A stretch of DNA of 64,000 nucleotides from Actinoplanes utahensis (GTDB taxonomy: Bacteria > Actinomycetota > Actinomycetes > Mycobacteriales > Micromonosporaceae): contig NZ_BOMZ01000015.1 in the NCBI RefSeq assembly GCF_016862455.1, positions 1-64,000 on the forward strand. The letters run 5' to 3'. The translations under genes and the position numbers were made by a program. The stretch's first letter is position 1, and every line of letters starts with the position of its first letter. The notes under the pieces were generated by a model that saw only the letters and a list, made by a program, of their open reading frames with translations, searched no databases and was not told where the DNA came from. Of the stretch, positions 1 to 9,181 are shown piece after piece.

Positions 1-1
1 C

Positions 2-625
2 ACGCTGAACAACCACCTCAAGGTCTACGACTACGGCGCCACGGCGACGTTCACCGCGCGCCTGGGTAGCACGTACAAGAACCGGACGGTGGAGTTCTGG
101 GCCGATCCGTACGGCGACGACCAGGGCCGCCGCCTGCTGAAGAAGGTCGTGGTCGACAGTCGCGGGGAAGCCACGGTGGCACTGAAGGTGCACCGCAACA
201 CCGCGGTCCAGGCGATCTTCACCGGCGACGCCCTGTTCGCCGACCGATTGGCGGCCTCGGTCGTGTACGTGAAGGTCCCGGTCTCCCTGGCCGCGACCAA
301 CCACTACACGACCACGAAGATCGACGGCGTCGGCTACAAGGTCTTCCGTAAGAACGCCGGCCCGATTCTCACGGTGACGATGCCGAAGCACCCGAACCGG
401 ACCGCCTACCTGGCTACCGAGGTCTTCGTCCAGGGCAAGTGGCGGGCGCAGGGTGCGGGCTATGCGCGGCCGGACGCCGCGGGACGTTTCCAGGTTCGCA
501 TGAACACCACGAACGCCGGCGGTCTGCGTTTCCGGGTCCGTGCCGCCTACGTCGCCGGTGGCTCCGGCGACAACCTGAACGCCACCTCCTACACCCCGTA
601 CCAGTACCTCTACATCAGCAAGTAA
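2..625 (+). CDS. Secreted protein, C-terminal Ig-like region (5' truncated)
   Basis: The reading frame is open from base 2 and ends at TAA 623-625, so only the last 207 residues are present; the N-terminus lies outside the window. The visible part begins in an Ig-like beta-sandwich (residues TLNNHLKVYDYG) and ends in YTPYQYLYISK. It is closely similar, residue by residue, to the last about 210 residues of the next gene (834-2786), including the blocks VEFWADPYG and GRRLLK. This indicates a tandem paralogue, probably also an exported beta-propeller/Ig protein. Function is unknown; extracellular location is inferred from the paralogue's signal peptide. Confidence 0.8.
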   Translation, partial: TLNNHLKVYDYGATATFTARLGSTYKNRTVEFWADPYGDDQGRRLLKKVVVDSRGEATVALKVHRNTAVQAIFTGDALFADRLAASVVYVKVPVSLAATNHYTTTKIDGVGYKVFRKNAGPILTVTMPKHPNRTAYLATEVFVQGKWRAQGAGYARPDAAGRFQVRMNTTNAGGLRFRVRAAYVAGGSGDNLNATSYTPYQYLYISK

Positions 626-641
626 CGCCAGCCGGAGCCCG

Positions 642-668
642 CCGCGAGGGTCGTCACGACTCTCGCGG
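642..668 (+). terminator. Hairpin after the truncated secreted-protein gene
   Basis: A near-perfect inverted repeat (CCGCGAG...CTCGCGG plus GTCG/CGAC around a TCA loop) lies 17 bases after the stop codon. There is no U-tract, as is usual for actinobacterial hairpin terminators. Confidence 0.5.
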
Positions 669-833
669 TCGGGGGAACGGTGGCGTTGCGACGCACCGGG
701 TGCGACTCATCCTTTCGGATGATCAACAAACCTTGCCGATTCGCTTAGGCTGCGCGAAACGCCATCCGTGCATGTCGATGCGCGGCGTTCGTGGCGAATC
801 AGCGGTCTTCACCGAATACGGGGGAACGTCCAC

Positions 834-2786
834 ATGCGTACCAAGATTGCGGCTGCCACCGCGGCCGCAATGATGGCCTCGTCCGTGGTCCTGGCCGGTG
901 CCTCGCCGGCCCGTGCCGACCAGGGCATCACCATCGCCGCGCAGTCGGCGAGCGACCTCATCGCCGATGGCGTCAACAAGCGCCTCTTCTTCTATGACAA
1001 GACCAGCGGGCAGATCGTGGCCATCGGCTACAACGGCGCCCCGCTCGGCAAATACGCCCTGTCCGCCGTCCACGACCTGGCCCTGGCGCCTGACTCGTCG
1101 GCTCTCTACGCCTCGCTGCCGGACGCTCACAAGATCGTCGCGTTGAACCCGGCGACGCTGGCGCTGATCGCCGAGTACGACCTCGGCGCCGAGGTCACGC
1201 CGTACTACCTCGCTGTCGCCGGTGGGAAGGTCTGGATCGGGCACGCTGAGAGCACCAGTGGCGGAAAGCTCGCCTCGCTGGACGTCTCCGGGGACGCTCC
1301 GGTGGTCACCCCGGCCGTGGGCGCCGGTGACTGGCTCTTCCGGGCGCCGCAGCTGGAGACGTCCGCGTCCGGCCGGCTGCTGGCCATCGGGCGGGGCGAC
1401 CACGTCGTCTTCGATGTCTCCGACGGCACCGCGAAGCCGGTGTCGCGGCGGGCGAGCGACGAAAGCCAGCTGACCGACCTGGCCCTGAGCTCGGACGGCC
1501 AGCAGTACGTCACCCTGAACGGCAGCATCCTGACCGCCTACCGGGTGTCCGACCAGGCCCAGCTGGGACAGACGTGGGCACATTCCGGTGTCGGCATCGA
1601 CCTGTCCGCCGACGGTGTCATCGCTGCCGCGGCCGACCAGTGGTACGGCCCCGACCTGTCCACTTTCACTCCCGGCGCGGGTGCGCTGATCCGTCAGTAC
1701 GACCTGCCGAACACCGGCGACACCAGCGCGAGCGACGGTTTCACCGCGCAGGCCGTGGCGTGGGAGCCGGGTGGCAGCCGGGTCTTCGGCATCTCGGTCA
1801 ACTCGCACGACCAGCACACCCTGCGGGTCTACACCGAGCCGCGGCTGAACCTGCCGACGCTCACCCTGGCCGGCCCGGCCACTGCCGCGCGCGCCAAGTC
1901 GCTGCTGATCACCGGCTCGCTCAAGTCGACGGTGGCGCTGCCGGCCGGCACTCCGGTGACCGTCAGCCGGGTCGACGTCGAGTCGCCCAAGGGCAAGGTG
2001 ATCGCCACCCGGACGACCAACGCGGACGGCGTGCTGTGGTTCAACGACGTCCCGCCGGCCGGTGGCCGCGTCTACTACAAGGTCGGCTACGCCGGTGACG
2101 CCAAGCACGCGCCGGTCGTCGCCTGGAAGACCGTCGACGTCTCCCGGGCCACCCCCGGCCTGACGATCAACAACAACGGCAAGGTGTACGGGTACGGCTC
2201 CACCGCGACGTTCACGGCGAAGCTGACCACCGCGTACAAGAACCGGGTCGTGGAGTTCTGGGCCGACCCGTACGGCACCGACCAGGGCCGTCGCCTGCTG
2301 AAGCGGGTCACCGTCACCAACGCGGGCCTCGCCACGGTGTCGCTGAAGGTGGCCCGTAACACCGCGGTCCAGGTGGTCTTCGCCGGTGACGCCCGCTTCG
2401 CCGGCCGCGCGGCGACGTCGGTCGTGTACACCCGCGTGCCGGTCACGACGACGCTGACCAAGCACTACAAGACCGCCAACATCGGCGGCGTCAGCTACAA
2501 GCACTACAAGAAGAACGTCCAGCCGCTGGTCACGGCCGCGATGCCGTGGTACCCGAACCGGGCGGCCTACCTGCGCGCCGACTTCTGGTACCAAGGTCGG
2601 TGGGAGGCCTGGGGCGACATCATGGTCAACCTGAACTCGGCCGGCAAGGCTCAGGTCAACATGGAGACCATGGACTGGGCCGGATACAAGTTCCGGGTGC
2701 GTGCGGCGTACCGCACGAACGAATCCGGCGACAACATCAACTACACCTCGTACAGCCCGTACCAGTACTTCTACATCAGTAAGTAA
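834..2786 (+). CDS. Secreted beta-propeller/Ig-like domain protein
   Basis: This is a 650-residue exported protein. The ATG at 834 is chosen over in-frame ATG 768 because it begins a clean signal peptide (MRTKIAAATAAAMM, cleavage near ASPARA-DQ). Residues about 30-330 contain repeated strand patterns such as DLALAPDSSALYASL and VALNPATL, typical of a YncE/WD-like beta-propeller. Residues about 342-435 and 439-530 look like two Ig-like domains. The last about 115 residues form a small tyrosine-rich domain ending in YQYFYISK. The second Ig-like and terminal domains are duplicated in the upstream gene. Ligand and function are not recognisable; a cell-surface or extracellular binding role is inferred. 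Confidence 0.8.
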   Translation: MRTKIAAATAAAMMASSVVLAGASPARADQGITIAAQSASDLIADGVNKRLFFYDKTSGQIVAIGYNGAPLGKYALSAVHDLALAPDSSALYASLPDAHKIVALNPATLALIAEYDLGAEVTPYYLAVAGGKVWIGHAESTSGGKLASLDVSGDAPVVTPAVGAGDWLFRAPQLETSASGRLLAIGRGDHVVFDVSDGTAKPVSRRASDESQLTDLALSSDGQQYVTLNGSILTAYRVSDQAQLGQTWAHSGVGIDLSADGVIAAAADQWYGPDLSTFTPGAGALIRQYDLPNTGDTSASDGFTAQAVAWEPGGSRVFGISVNSHDQHTLRVYTEPRLNLPTLTLAGPATAARAKSLLITGSLKSTVALPAGTPVTVSRVDVESPKGKVIATRTTNADGVLWFNDVPPAGGRVYYKVGYAGDAKHAPVVAWKTVDVSRATPGLTINNNGKVYGYGSTATFTAKLTTAYKNRVVEFWADPYGTDQGRRLLKRVTVTNAGLATVSLKVARNTAVQVVFAGDARFAGRAATSVVYTRVPVTTTLTKHYKTANIGGVSYKHYKKNVQPLVTAAMPWYPNRAAYLRADFWYQGRWEAWGDIMVNLNSAGKAQVNMETMDWAGYKFRVRAAYRTNESGDNINYTSYSPYQYFYISK

Positions 2787-2796
2787 CCGAAGCGGG

Positions 2797-2842
2797 ACGC
2801 ACCGTGGGGTTCATCCGGACCCCGCGGTGCGTTTCCCTTTTC
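2797..2842 (+). terminator. Intrinsic terminator after the propeller/Ig gene
   Basis: A 14-bp stem (ACGCACCGTGGGGT with its complement, one G-U pair) and an 8-base loop are followed by TTTCCCTTTT, starting 10 bases after the stop codon. Confidence 0.75.
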
Positions 2843-2851
2843 CGGTACGCC

Positions 2852-2884
2852 GTCCGACATCCGACATCGGACGTACCGTCCGAC
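2852..2884. promoter_or_regulatory. Iterated TCCGAC motif upstream of the DUF397 gene
   Basis: The motif TCCGAC and its complement recur four times in 33 bases (GTCCGACATCCGACATCGGAC, then GTCCGAC), forming partial dyads. It could be an operator for the small DUF397 gene or part of the preceding terminator; nothing in the sequence decides between these. Confidence 0.25.
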
Positions 2885-2945
2885 CCCTGCACGCTCGACG
2901 CTGTGTTTATTCGGGGGTGTACCCGTGACCAGGGAAGGTGGCGCA

Positions 2946-3161
2946 GTGAGCGAGAAGACCTACGCGAAGACGTTCGACGCCGGGGCGGCCGAGTGGCTGC
3001 GGTCGGGAGAGTCGAGCGGGGAGTACGTGGAGATCGCCCGCCTGCCCGACGGCGGCGCGGCGATGCGTAACTCGAAGGATCCCGCCACCATCCTGTTCTT
3101 CACGAAGGCGGAGTGGGACGCCTTCACCGGCGGCGTCCACGACGGAGAGTTCGACCTCTGA
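2946..3161 (+). CDS. DUF397 family protein
   Basis: This 71-residue protein matches the DUF397 pattern: an N-terminal W(L/R)-S-G-x-S segment (EWLRSGESS), a central EIARLPDGGAAMRNSKDP block and a C-terminal FTKAEWDAFTGGV...GEFDL. DUF397 proteins commonly pair with XRE-family regulators in actinomycete developmental control, but no XRE gene lies next to this one, so it is an orphan. GTG 2946 is preferred because GGAAGG ends 7 bases before it; an upstream in-frame GTG at 2925 would add seven residues. Confidence 0.85.
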   Translation: MSEKTYAKTFDAGAAEWLRSGESSGEYVEIARLPDGGAAMRNSKDPATILFFTKAEWDAFTGGVHDGEFDL

Positions 3162-3175
3162 GGTCCGACGAGGAT

Positions 3176-3219
3176 CGACAGAGGGAGCGCCGGCCACGTG
3201 GCCGGCGCTCCCTCTGTCG
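3176..3219. terminator. Perfect 44-base palindrome, bidirectional terminator
   Basis: The sequence is perfectly self-complementary over 44 bases, centred between 3197 and 3198 (CAC|GTG), with arms starting CGACAGAGGGAGCGCC. It lies between the convergent stops of the DUF397 gene and the lyase gene, as expected of a shared terminator. Confidence 0.75.
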
Positions 3220-3273
3220 GTGGCCGGATCGCCTGTGCTGCCTGGCGGGACGGCGCAGGCGATCCGGAGCCGA

Positions 3274-4914
3274 TCAAGCCGGGTCGAGGGCCAGCGCGTC
3301 GAAGATGAAGTTCGGGCTGAGGAACGTCTCTCCGCTGCTGCCGCTCACCACGGAGATCGACAGGGTGTTGGTGCCGGTCTTGAGGGCGCTCGCCGGGATC
3401 GTGTACGTGTAGGTGGTGTTGATCCCCCGCCAGGTGCCGCGGGTGACGTTGCGCGAGTTCAGGTTCGTGGGCGCCGGGGAGGCCGAGGCCGGCGACGTGT
3501 AGCCGCCGATCGCGACCGCGGGACGGCCGCCGGCGAAACTGGACGTGGTGGCGATGCGCAGCTTGACGCCCTTGGCCGGGACCGAGGAGAGGCTGAAGCT
3601 CAGCGCGGTCGGCGAGTTCACCGACTTGAACTCGGCCATCGGGAACGCGGCGGCGCCGTTGGCCACGCTGTAGCTGCTCGCCTTCCACGCCGACATCCGG
3701 CTGTCCGACGGGTGCATCGTCTCGATCTTGTCGGCGTTCCGGAAGCCGGCCGGGGTGCCGTCGAACGTGCCGAGCTGGAAGAGCGTGCCGGCCGCCGGGA
3801 CGTTGCCGGTCATGGCCAGGGACGTGGTCGCTCCGGCGGTGACGGTGATCGACTTGGGGGCGCCGACGGCGAGCTCACCGGCGTACAGGGTCGCGGTGTA
3901 GGTGCCCGGCTTGACGTGCCCGATCACGAATTTGCCGCTCTTGACCTGACCCCGGTACTGCCCGGTGGGGCCGGCCAGCGCGACGGTGGCCTTGAGCCCG
4001 TTCCAGGTGCCGGACGCGGTGCCGCTGACGCCGCCACGCTGTGCGTTGGAGAGCATTCCGGGCAGGTACGACGCCAGGAAGTCCATGCTGCGGGCGGTGG
4101 GCGCCGAGCCGTCGGTGAGAGTGAGGGCGTACGGCCCGTGCAGGCCCAGCCGCAGCGCCTCGGTCTGCTGGTGACCGCTGAACATGTAGTGGGTGATGTT
4201 CACGGCGCTGCCGGTGTCGTTGACCTCGATGTCGCGGAAGAACGGGCCGCCCGAGGTCATGTCGGTGTACGCGGGCAGGATGTACGCGCCGTGCCCGTTG
4301 CCACTGGCGCCGAACGGCTTCTGCGCGATCAGCCGTTGCGAGCTGTAGAACTTCGACGCGGTCCGCCCGGCCGCGTTCGCGAAGACGTCCGAGCCCTCGA
4401 CCGTGGTGGTGAAACCGCCGGTCTTCGCGGCGGCCGGTGAGGTGGTCAGCACCGACGGCTTGAGCCGGGCGATGAACCGGGCCTCACCCGGGTTCAGCGC
4501 CTTGCTGATGTTCGTCGCCATGTAGACCGTGTTGTCGCCTCTGCGGGCGAAGTAGTACTGGGTCACGCCGATCGACGTGTTCGCCACGCTCACCAGGATC
4601 GAGTTGCCGCTGTTGAACGTCTTGCTGGTCACCGTCGCGGACGACCAGCCGGATTCGAACTGGCCGGCGGCGTAACCGGAAGCGGTCAGCTCGGTGCCGT
4701 TGTGCTTCAGCGATGTCATGTTGCCGTTGGCGCCGTTGATCGTGAACGCCAGGCCGGCGCCGGTGTCGAAGCTGACGTTCGCGGCGGCGTTCGCCCAGGG
4801 CTGGCCGAAGCCGAGGAGACCGGCGCCGACCAGGACCGCCGCGGAGGTGAGACCGGCGGCCAGGGCTTTGCGGCGCGCGCGGGAAGCCGGGCGCCGGTGT
4901 GCGGGGATGGACAT
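3274..4914 (-). CDS. Secreted rhamnogalacturonan lyase-like protein (PL4 type)
   Basis: The 546-residue product starts at ATG 4914 with an Arg-rich n-region, a hydrophobic core (LTSAAVLVGAGLLGF) and an A-N-A-A cleavage region, so it is exported, possibly by Tat or Sec. The mature protein has an N-terminal beta-sandwich (FTINGANGNMTSLKHNGTEL, then a GDNTVYMAT block), a middle fibronectin/carboxypeptidase-regulatory-like domain (GLKATVALAGPTGQYRG, KPGTYTATLYAGEL) and a C-terminal carbohydrate-binding-like beta-sandwich (WRGINTTYTYTIPASAL...GTNTLSISV). This order matches polysaccharide lyase family 4, which cleaves the rhamnogalacturonan-I backbone of pectin. It appears monocistronic. Catalytic residues were not assigned individually. 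Confidence 0.75.
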   Translation of the reverse strand: MSIPAHRRPASRARRKALAAGLTSAAVLVGAGLLGFGQPWANAAANVSFDTGAGLAFTINGANGNMTSLKHNGTELTASGYAAGQFESGWSSATVTSKTFNSGNSILVSVANTSIGVTQYYFARRGDNTVYMATNISKALNPGEARFIARLKPSVLTTSPAAAKTGGFTTTVEGSDVFANAAGRTASKFYSSQRLIAQKPFGASGNGHGAYILPAYTDMTSGGPFFRDIEVNDTGSAVNITHYMFSGHQQTEALRLGLHGPYALTLTDGSAPTARSMDFLASYLPGMLSNAQRGGVSGTASGTWNGLKATVALAGPTGQYRGQVKSGKFVIGHVKPGTYTATLYAGELAVGAPKSITVTAGATTSLAMTGNVPAAGTLFQLGTFDGTPAGFRNADKIETMHPSDSRMSAWKASSYSVANGAAAFPMAEFKSVNSPTALSFSLSSVPAKGVKLRIATTSSFAGGRPAVAIGGYTSPASASPAPTNLNSRNVTRGTWRGINTTYTYTIPASALKTGTNTLSISVVSGSSGETFLSPNFIFDALALDPA

Positions 4915-4987
4915 GTGAGGTTGTGGTCTTGCAGCGCTGAAAGGTTGCCCGCGAATCCGAACTTCTCCCGAAACCGGCCGGTGCGGC

Positions 4988-6094
4988 TCACGCCGGGGCG
5001 TCACCGGCCGTGACCGTCACCTCGGCCGCGCCCCGCGCCCGGGCCACGTGAGCGGCTTCCTCCTCGATCAGCCGCAGCCCGGCCGGCGTCAGGTCGCCGA
5101 ACGGCGTGACGGTCAGATCGAGGCGTTTCCGCCCCGACATCCGGGCCCGCCAGACCCCGGCGATCTCGCCGTCGAGCAGCAGCGCCCCCGGGTTGCCGAG
5201 GATCCGCCACACCTCCTTCTGCCGGTCCCGGCTGGGCACCAGCAGGTCCCGGTCCCGAGCCTGGAGCAGCGGATCCATCGCCGGGATCCAGCGCACGCCG
5301 CGTGGCTGCTGCGCCGACTCCAGCAGGCTCACCGACGACGCGGGAAGCCAGGCGCGGCGACCGTCCACACGCACCTCCGCCAGATCCGCCGGCCACACCC
5401 GCTTGATCACGGCGGTCGTGGTGCCCAGGTATCTCGCCACCTCGGCCGGTCCGGCCGGGCCGAGCAGGCGGAGATAGGTCTCGATCAGACGGTCGACACC
5501 CTCGTTCACGCTCGGTGACGGTGGCGCGGCCGGGATCGGGCCGAGCATCGCGTCCTTGCCGCGGGCCAGCACCTCGACGCCACCGGCCAGGCCGGCGTGC
5601 TGCCACACGCTGCCGGAGATGTGCCGGGCGCCGCAGGACCGGCAGTCGTACGTCAACTCCGCCGGCACCCGGGCACTGACCTCGGTGCTCGCCCGCCCTC
5701 TCGGGATCGGCTCGGTCACCACCGCGCGCAGCGCCTCCGCCGTCGCCGTGAACGCCCGTGTCCCGAGACCGCCCGCGTCCGGCGTCTGCCCGCTCTTGAT
5801 CCGGGCGGCCGCGTCGTCGTCGCCGAGCGGCCAGAGCTGCCGCACCAGGGCGGGCAGGTCGGCGCGGCGGTGCAGATGCGGGGCGCCGCGGGCGGCCCAG
5901 ACGGTGATCAGGCGGTCGTCGTCTAGGCCGGCGGTGGTGCGGGCGGCCAGCGCGATCCGGGTCGAATCGGGGGAGTACTCCTGGACGCCGAGGTCGAGGA
6001 CCGGCAGGTCGGCGGGGCGGCTGTCGCTCCGGTCGGACAGCCCCTGCGCGGCCAGCCGGAAGGCCATCACACGTGCGCGATCCACGTCGATCAT
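4988..6094 (-). CDS. Winged-helix DNA-binding protein, AlkZ/YcaQ-related (HTH_42)
   Basis: The 368-residue protein belongs to the winged-helix HTH_42 superfamily that includes the AlkZ and YcaQ DNA glycosylases. The N-terminal segment RVMAFRLAAQGLS followed by VLDLGVQEYSPDSTRIALAAR is the usual family opening; the Gln in the VQEY segment sits where glycosylases carry their catalytic Q-x-Q/D motif, but the second catalytic residue is not obviously kept. Later blocks (LPALVRQLWPLGDDDAA, LLGPAGPAEVARYLG, GVRWIPAMDPLLQARDRDLL) are typical of actinobacterial members of unknown substrate. ATG 6094 is chosen because it opens at the conserved helix; longer forms overlap the GNAT gene. Confidence 0.75.
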   Translation of the reverse strand: MIDVDRARVMAFRLAAQGLSDRSDSRPADLPVLDLGVQEYSPDSTRIALAARTTAGLDDDRLITVWAARGAPHLHRRADLPALVRQLWPLGDDDAAARIKSGQTPDAGGLGTRAFTATAEALRAVVTEPIPRGRASTEVSARVPAELTYDCRSCGARHISGSVWQHAGLAGGVEVLARGKDAMLGPIPAAPPSPSVNEGVDRLIETYLRLLGPAGPAEVARYLGTTTAVIKRVWPADLAEVRVDGRRAWLPASSVSLLESAQQPRGVRWIPAMDPLLQARDRDLLVPSRDRQKEVWRILGNPGALLLDGEIAGVWRARMSGRKRLDLTVTPFGDLTPAGLRLIEEEAAHVARARGAAEVTVTAGDAPA

Positions 6095-6167
6095 CGGCGC
6101 CTCCACAGCGATGGGTGTGCTGACGCCCGGCGCGGTGGGCGGCCGGACCCCGCACACGGCAACGGGT

Positions 6168-6767
6168 CTACCGGCGACCGTACCGGCGGGAGGCGACATT
6201 GTTGCGGCGATCGTCGCGAGGGCGACCCTCCAGGTACTCCCAGGTGCCCAGGTGAACCGGGCCGTACGGCCCGGCCTGCTCGATCAGCGGCTCGGCCGCC
6301 GGCCGATAGCCGCACCGCCGTGCCACCGACGTGCTCCCGCTGTTTCCCCGGTCGATGCGCAGCAGCAGCCGGCGCAGCCGCAGGGTGTCGACGGCATAGC
6401 CGGTGAGCAGCGACAACGCCGCCGTCGCCAGGCCCTGCCGGCGAAAGGGCCGCCCGACCAGATAGCCCAGCTCCGCTTCGCGCGCCTCGGCGCCCACATT
6501 GAACAGCAGCACCTCACCCAGTGGCCGCCCACCGTCCGCGGTGATCGCCAGCTGGATCCGGCTCCCGTTGACCCGGCCCTGATGGGCCCGCCGCAGATAG
6601 GCCAGGCCGGCCGGCACGTCGAACGGTGAAGGCATCAGCGTCCAGCGGGCGATGTCCGGCTCGTCGAGGAGCGCGACCAGGTCGTCGAGGTCCTCCCAGC
6701 GCCATTCCCGCAGGACGATGCCGGTCCCCGTCAACCTCAGCGGGTATGGCAGGGGACTGACGGTCAC
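6168..6767 (-). CDS. GNAT family N-acetyltransferase (RimJ/RimL-like)
   Basis: The 199-residue protein begins with LTGTGIVLREWRWEDLDDLVALLDEPDIARW, typical of RimJ/RimL-type GNATs. The acetyl-CoA-binding motif is visible as VGRPFRRQGLATAAL, followed by LRRLLLRIDRGNSGSTSVARRCGYR, matching the standard motif A/B layout with the N-x-x-S segment. The GTG at 6767 is the only early start. It lies 73 bases upstream of the winged-helix gene and may be co-transcribed with it. Substrate (protein N-terminus, antibiotic or small amine) cannot be predicted. Confidence 0.85.
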   Translation of the reverse strand: MTVSPLPYPLRLTGTGIVLREWRWEDLDDLVALLDEPDIARWTLMPSPFDVPAGLAYLRRAHQGRVNGSRIQLAITADGGRPLGEVLLFNVGAEAREAELGYLVGRPFRRQGLATAALSLLTGYAVDTLRLRRLLLRIDRGNSGSTSVARRCGYRPAAEPLIEQAGPYGPVHLGTWEYLEGRPRDDRRNNVASRRYGRR

Positions 6768-6808
6768 CTGTCCAATCGTGCCGGTAGAGCCCCTTTGCGG
6801 CTAGTGGC

Positions 6809-6845
6809 GATCGATATCAGACTCGTCGGATCCCTGATACCGATC
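6809..6845 (-). terminator. Inverted repeat between the reductase and GNAT genes
   Basis: Arms GATCGATATCAG and CTGATACCGATC pair over 12 bp with one mismatch around a 13-base loop, just past the stop of the minus-strand reductase gene. It may be a weak terminator or an operator for the GNAT gene. Confidence 0.35.
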
Positions 6846-6861
6846 TCGGTGGGTGGCCTGC

Positions 6862-8088
6862 TCAGAGTCGCTGGGCGGTGATCTCGAACCCGGCGGTGCG
6901 CAGCCGGTCGACCAGGGCGTCGCCGATGGCGGTCGCCGGGGTCAGCACGCCGCCTCCGGAGTCTGGCAGCCGGTCCCGGTCCAGCGCCAGGGCCAGCGCG
7001 GATTCGCCGAGCATGACGGCTGTCGCGGCGTACCCCGGATCGCCTTCGGCCTTGACCCGGGAGCGGTAACGGGCCCCGGACGTGGTCCGGGTGAAGACGT
7101 CCACGGTGAAGTGTCCGTTGCGCTGCGTGCTCTCGCTCGGGCCGGTGCCCGGCGCGGGCAGGATCCGGTCCAGGACGAACCGGACCGGCGGCACCGCGAA
7201 GCCGATCACCAGGCCGTTCAGCACGGCCTTGGTGGCCAGGGCGAGGACCGGGGCGGCCGGCGAGGTGCCGACGCTCATCACCTCGCGGTAGCGGAACGAG
7301 CGCCCGTACGCCCAGTCGCGCAGCGCGTTGCTGCGTCGCACCACCCGGGTGTTGTAGGACGCCATCACGAACGGCGCGAGGTGCCCGCGCAGGCTCGGGT
7401 CCACGTCGGAACCGGCCAGCGTGATCATGTCGGGCTGACGGCCCAGGTCGGGCTCGGTCTTCCGGTCCGGGCTCAGCGAGTACGGGCTCGCCCCGATCGC
7501 CCGCAGCCGCCGGTCCTTCTTCATCACGTCGACCTGGTGGCGCATCGAGTCGATGGTGCCGCCGCTGACCCCGCCGCGCATGCTGGTCACCACCAGCGTG
7601 GTGTCGGTCAGTTCCCCGGCGTCGTCGGCCTGCACCTGTGCATGCAGAACATGGACTCCGATATCGGACGGGATCGAATCGAAGCCGCAGGAGTGGACGA
7701 TCCGCGCGCCGGTGCGCCGGGCGGTCTCATGGTTCTCGTCGATGCTGTCGCGGGCGAACAGCACCTCACCGGTGAGATCCACGTAGTCGGTGCCGTTCTC
7801 CGCGCAAGCGCGGGCGAGCGGACGACCATATTTCGCGTACGGGCCGACGGTCGTCACCACCACGCGGGCCCGGCAGGCCATCGTGGTCAAGGCGGCGTCA
7901 TCGGACGCGTCGGCGACCACGATGGGCCAGTCCAGGCGGAGGCGCTCCAGTTTCGCCGCCGACCGTCCCGCCAGCGCGATCCGCGTGCCGGCAGGCGCGT
8001 GCGCGGCGAGGTGCCGTGCCACCAGGGCGCCGACGAAGCCGGAGGCACCGTAGACGATCACGTCGAATTCGCGCTGTCGATCGCTCAT
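6862..8088 (-). CDS. Saccharopine-dehydrogenase-like NAD(P) oxidoreductase (trans-acting enoyl reductase type)
   Basis: The 408-residue protein opens with a Rossmann fold (FDVIVYGASGFVGALVARHL) followed by RIALAGRSAAKLERL and VVVTTVGPYAKYGRPLARAC, then GTDYVDLTGEV and the family block HSCGFDSIPSDIGV. These are hallmarks of the Sacchrp_dh_NADP family that includes mycobacterial trans-acting enoyl reductases (Rv2449c/Rv2953-like) acting on lipid intermediates. No polyketide synthase or lipid gene is adjacent, so the substrate is unassigned. The ATG at 8088 is well placed and the length is normal for the family. Confidence 0.8.
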   Translation of the reverse strand: MSDRQREFDVIVYGASGFVGALVARHLAAHAPAGTRIALAGRSAAKLERLRLDWPIVVADASDDAALTTMACRARVVVTTVGPYAKYGRPLARACAENGTDYVDLTGEVLFARDSIDENHETARRTGARIVHSCGFDSIPSDIGVHVLHAQVQADDAGELTDTTLVVTSMRGGVSGGTIDSMRHQVDVMKKDRRLRAIGASPYSLSPDRKTEPDLGRQPDMITLAGSDVDPSLRGHLAPFVMASYNTRVVRRSNALRDWAYGRSFRYREVMSVGTSPAAPVLALATKAVLNGLVIGFAVPPVRFVLDRILPAPGTGPSESTQRNGHFTVDVFTRTTSGARYRSRVKAEGDPGYAATAVMLGESALALALDRDRLPDSGGGVLTPATAIGDALVDRLRTAGFEITAQRL

Positions 8089-8275
8089 GGCTGCCGATTG
8101 TGCACCTTCGGTGGAGGGATGGGTACCCGTTGCGCCACGCCGAGATCAGCTAAATATCCACACAAAGGAAGATCAAAGCGGCTAATTTGTGACCTACAAC
8201 TCCATTGCCGCGTCTTGAACTTGTCAGTCGAGCGCGGCGAGTCGGCAGCCCGCTGCGGCGGGCACCGTGGCCGGA

Positions 8276-9002
<727 letters not shown>

Positions 9003-9020
9003 ACACCCCCGGGAACGACT

Positions 9021-9052
9021 CCGGCCGTCCCGCGGCAAGGCGGGACGGCCGG
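9021..9052. terminator. Terminator between the Rpf-like gene and tRNA-Arg
   Basis: A 13-bp GC-rich stem (CCGGCCGTCCCGC and its exact complement) with a 6-base loop starts 18 bases after the stop codon. The tRNA is convergent and ends 10 bases away, so it may serve both. Confidence 0.75.
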
Positions 9053-9061
9053 AAGATCCTG

Positions 9062-9134
9062 TGGGCCCGGCGCGACTTGAACGCGCGACCTACCGCTTAG
9101 GAGGCGGTTGCTCTATCCACTGAGCTACGAGCCC
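9062..9134 (-). tRNA. tRNA-Arg (anticodon CCT)
   Basis: The reverse complement folds as a complete cloverleaf of 73 bases: acceptor GGGCTCG/CGGGCCC (one G-U), D-arm with TAGCTCAGTGG, anticodon stem ACCGC/GCGGT with loop CTCCTAA (anticodon CCT, reading AGG), and a TTCAAGT T-loop. The CCA end is not encoded and must be added after transcription. Discriminator base is A. Confidence 0.97.
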
Positions 9135-9181
9135 GACGAACCTGAGGGTACCAGCCGGAATCGGCGGGCCGTCCCGGTCCG

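Noticed and set aside
723..2594. A 623-codon minus-strand frame opposite the propeller/Ig gene
   Set aside because: Typical high-GC antisense shadow; the plus-strand gene has a signal peptide and recognised domains.
8154..8162. ATATCCACA as a DnaA box upstream of the riboswitch
   Set aside because: One mismatch and isolated, so not distinguishable from chance.
9060..9062. Encoded CCA end of the tRNA
   Set aside because: The bases after the discriminator do not read CCA on the minus strand.
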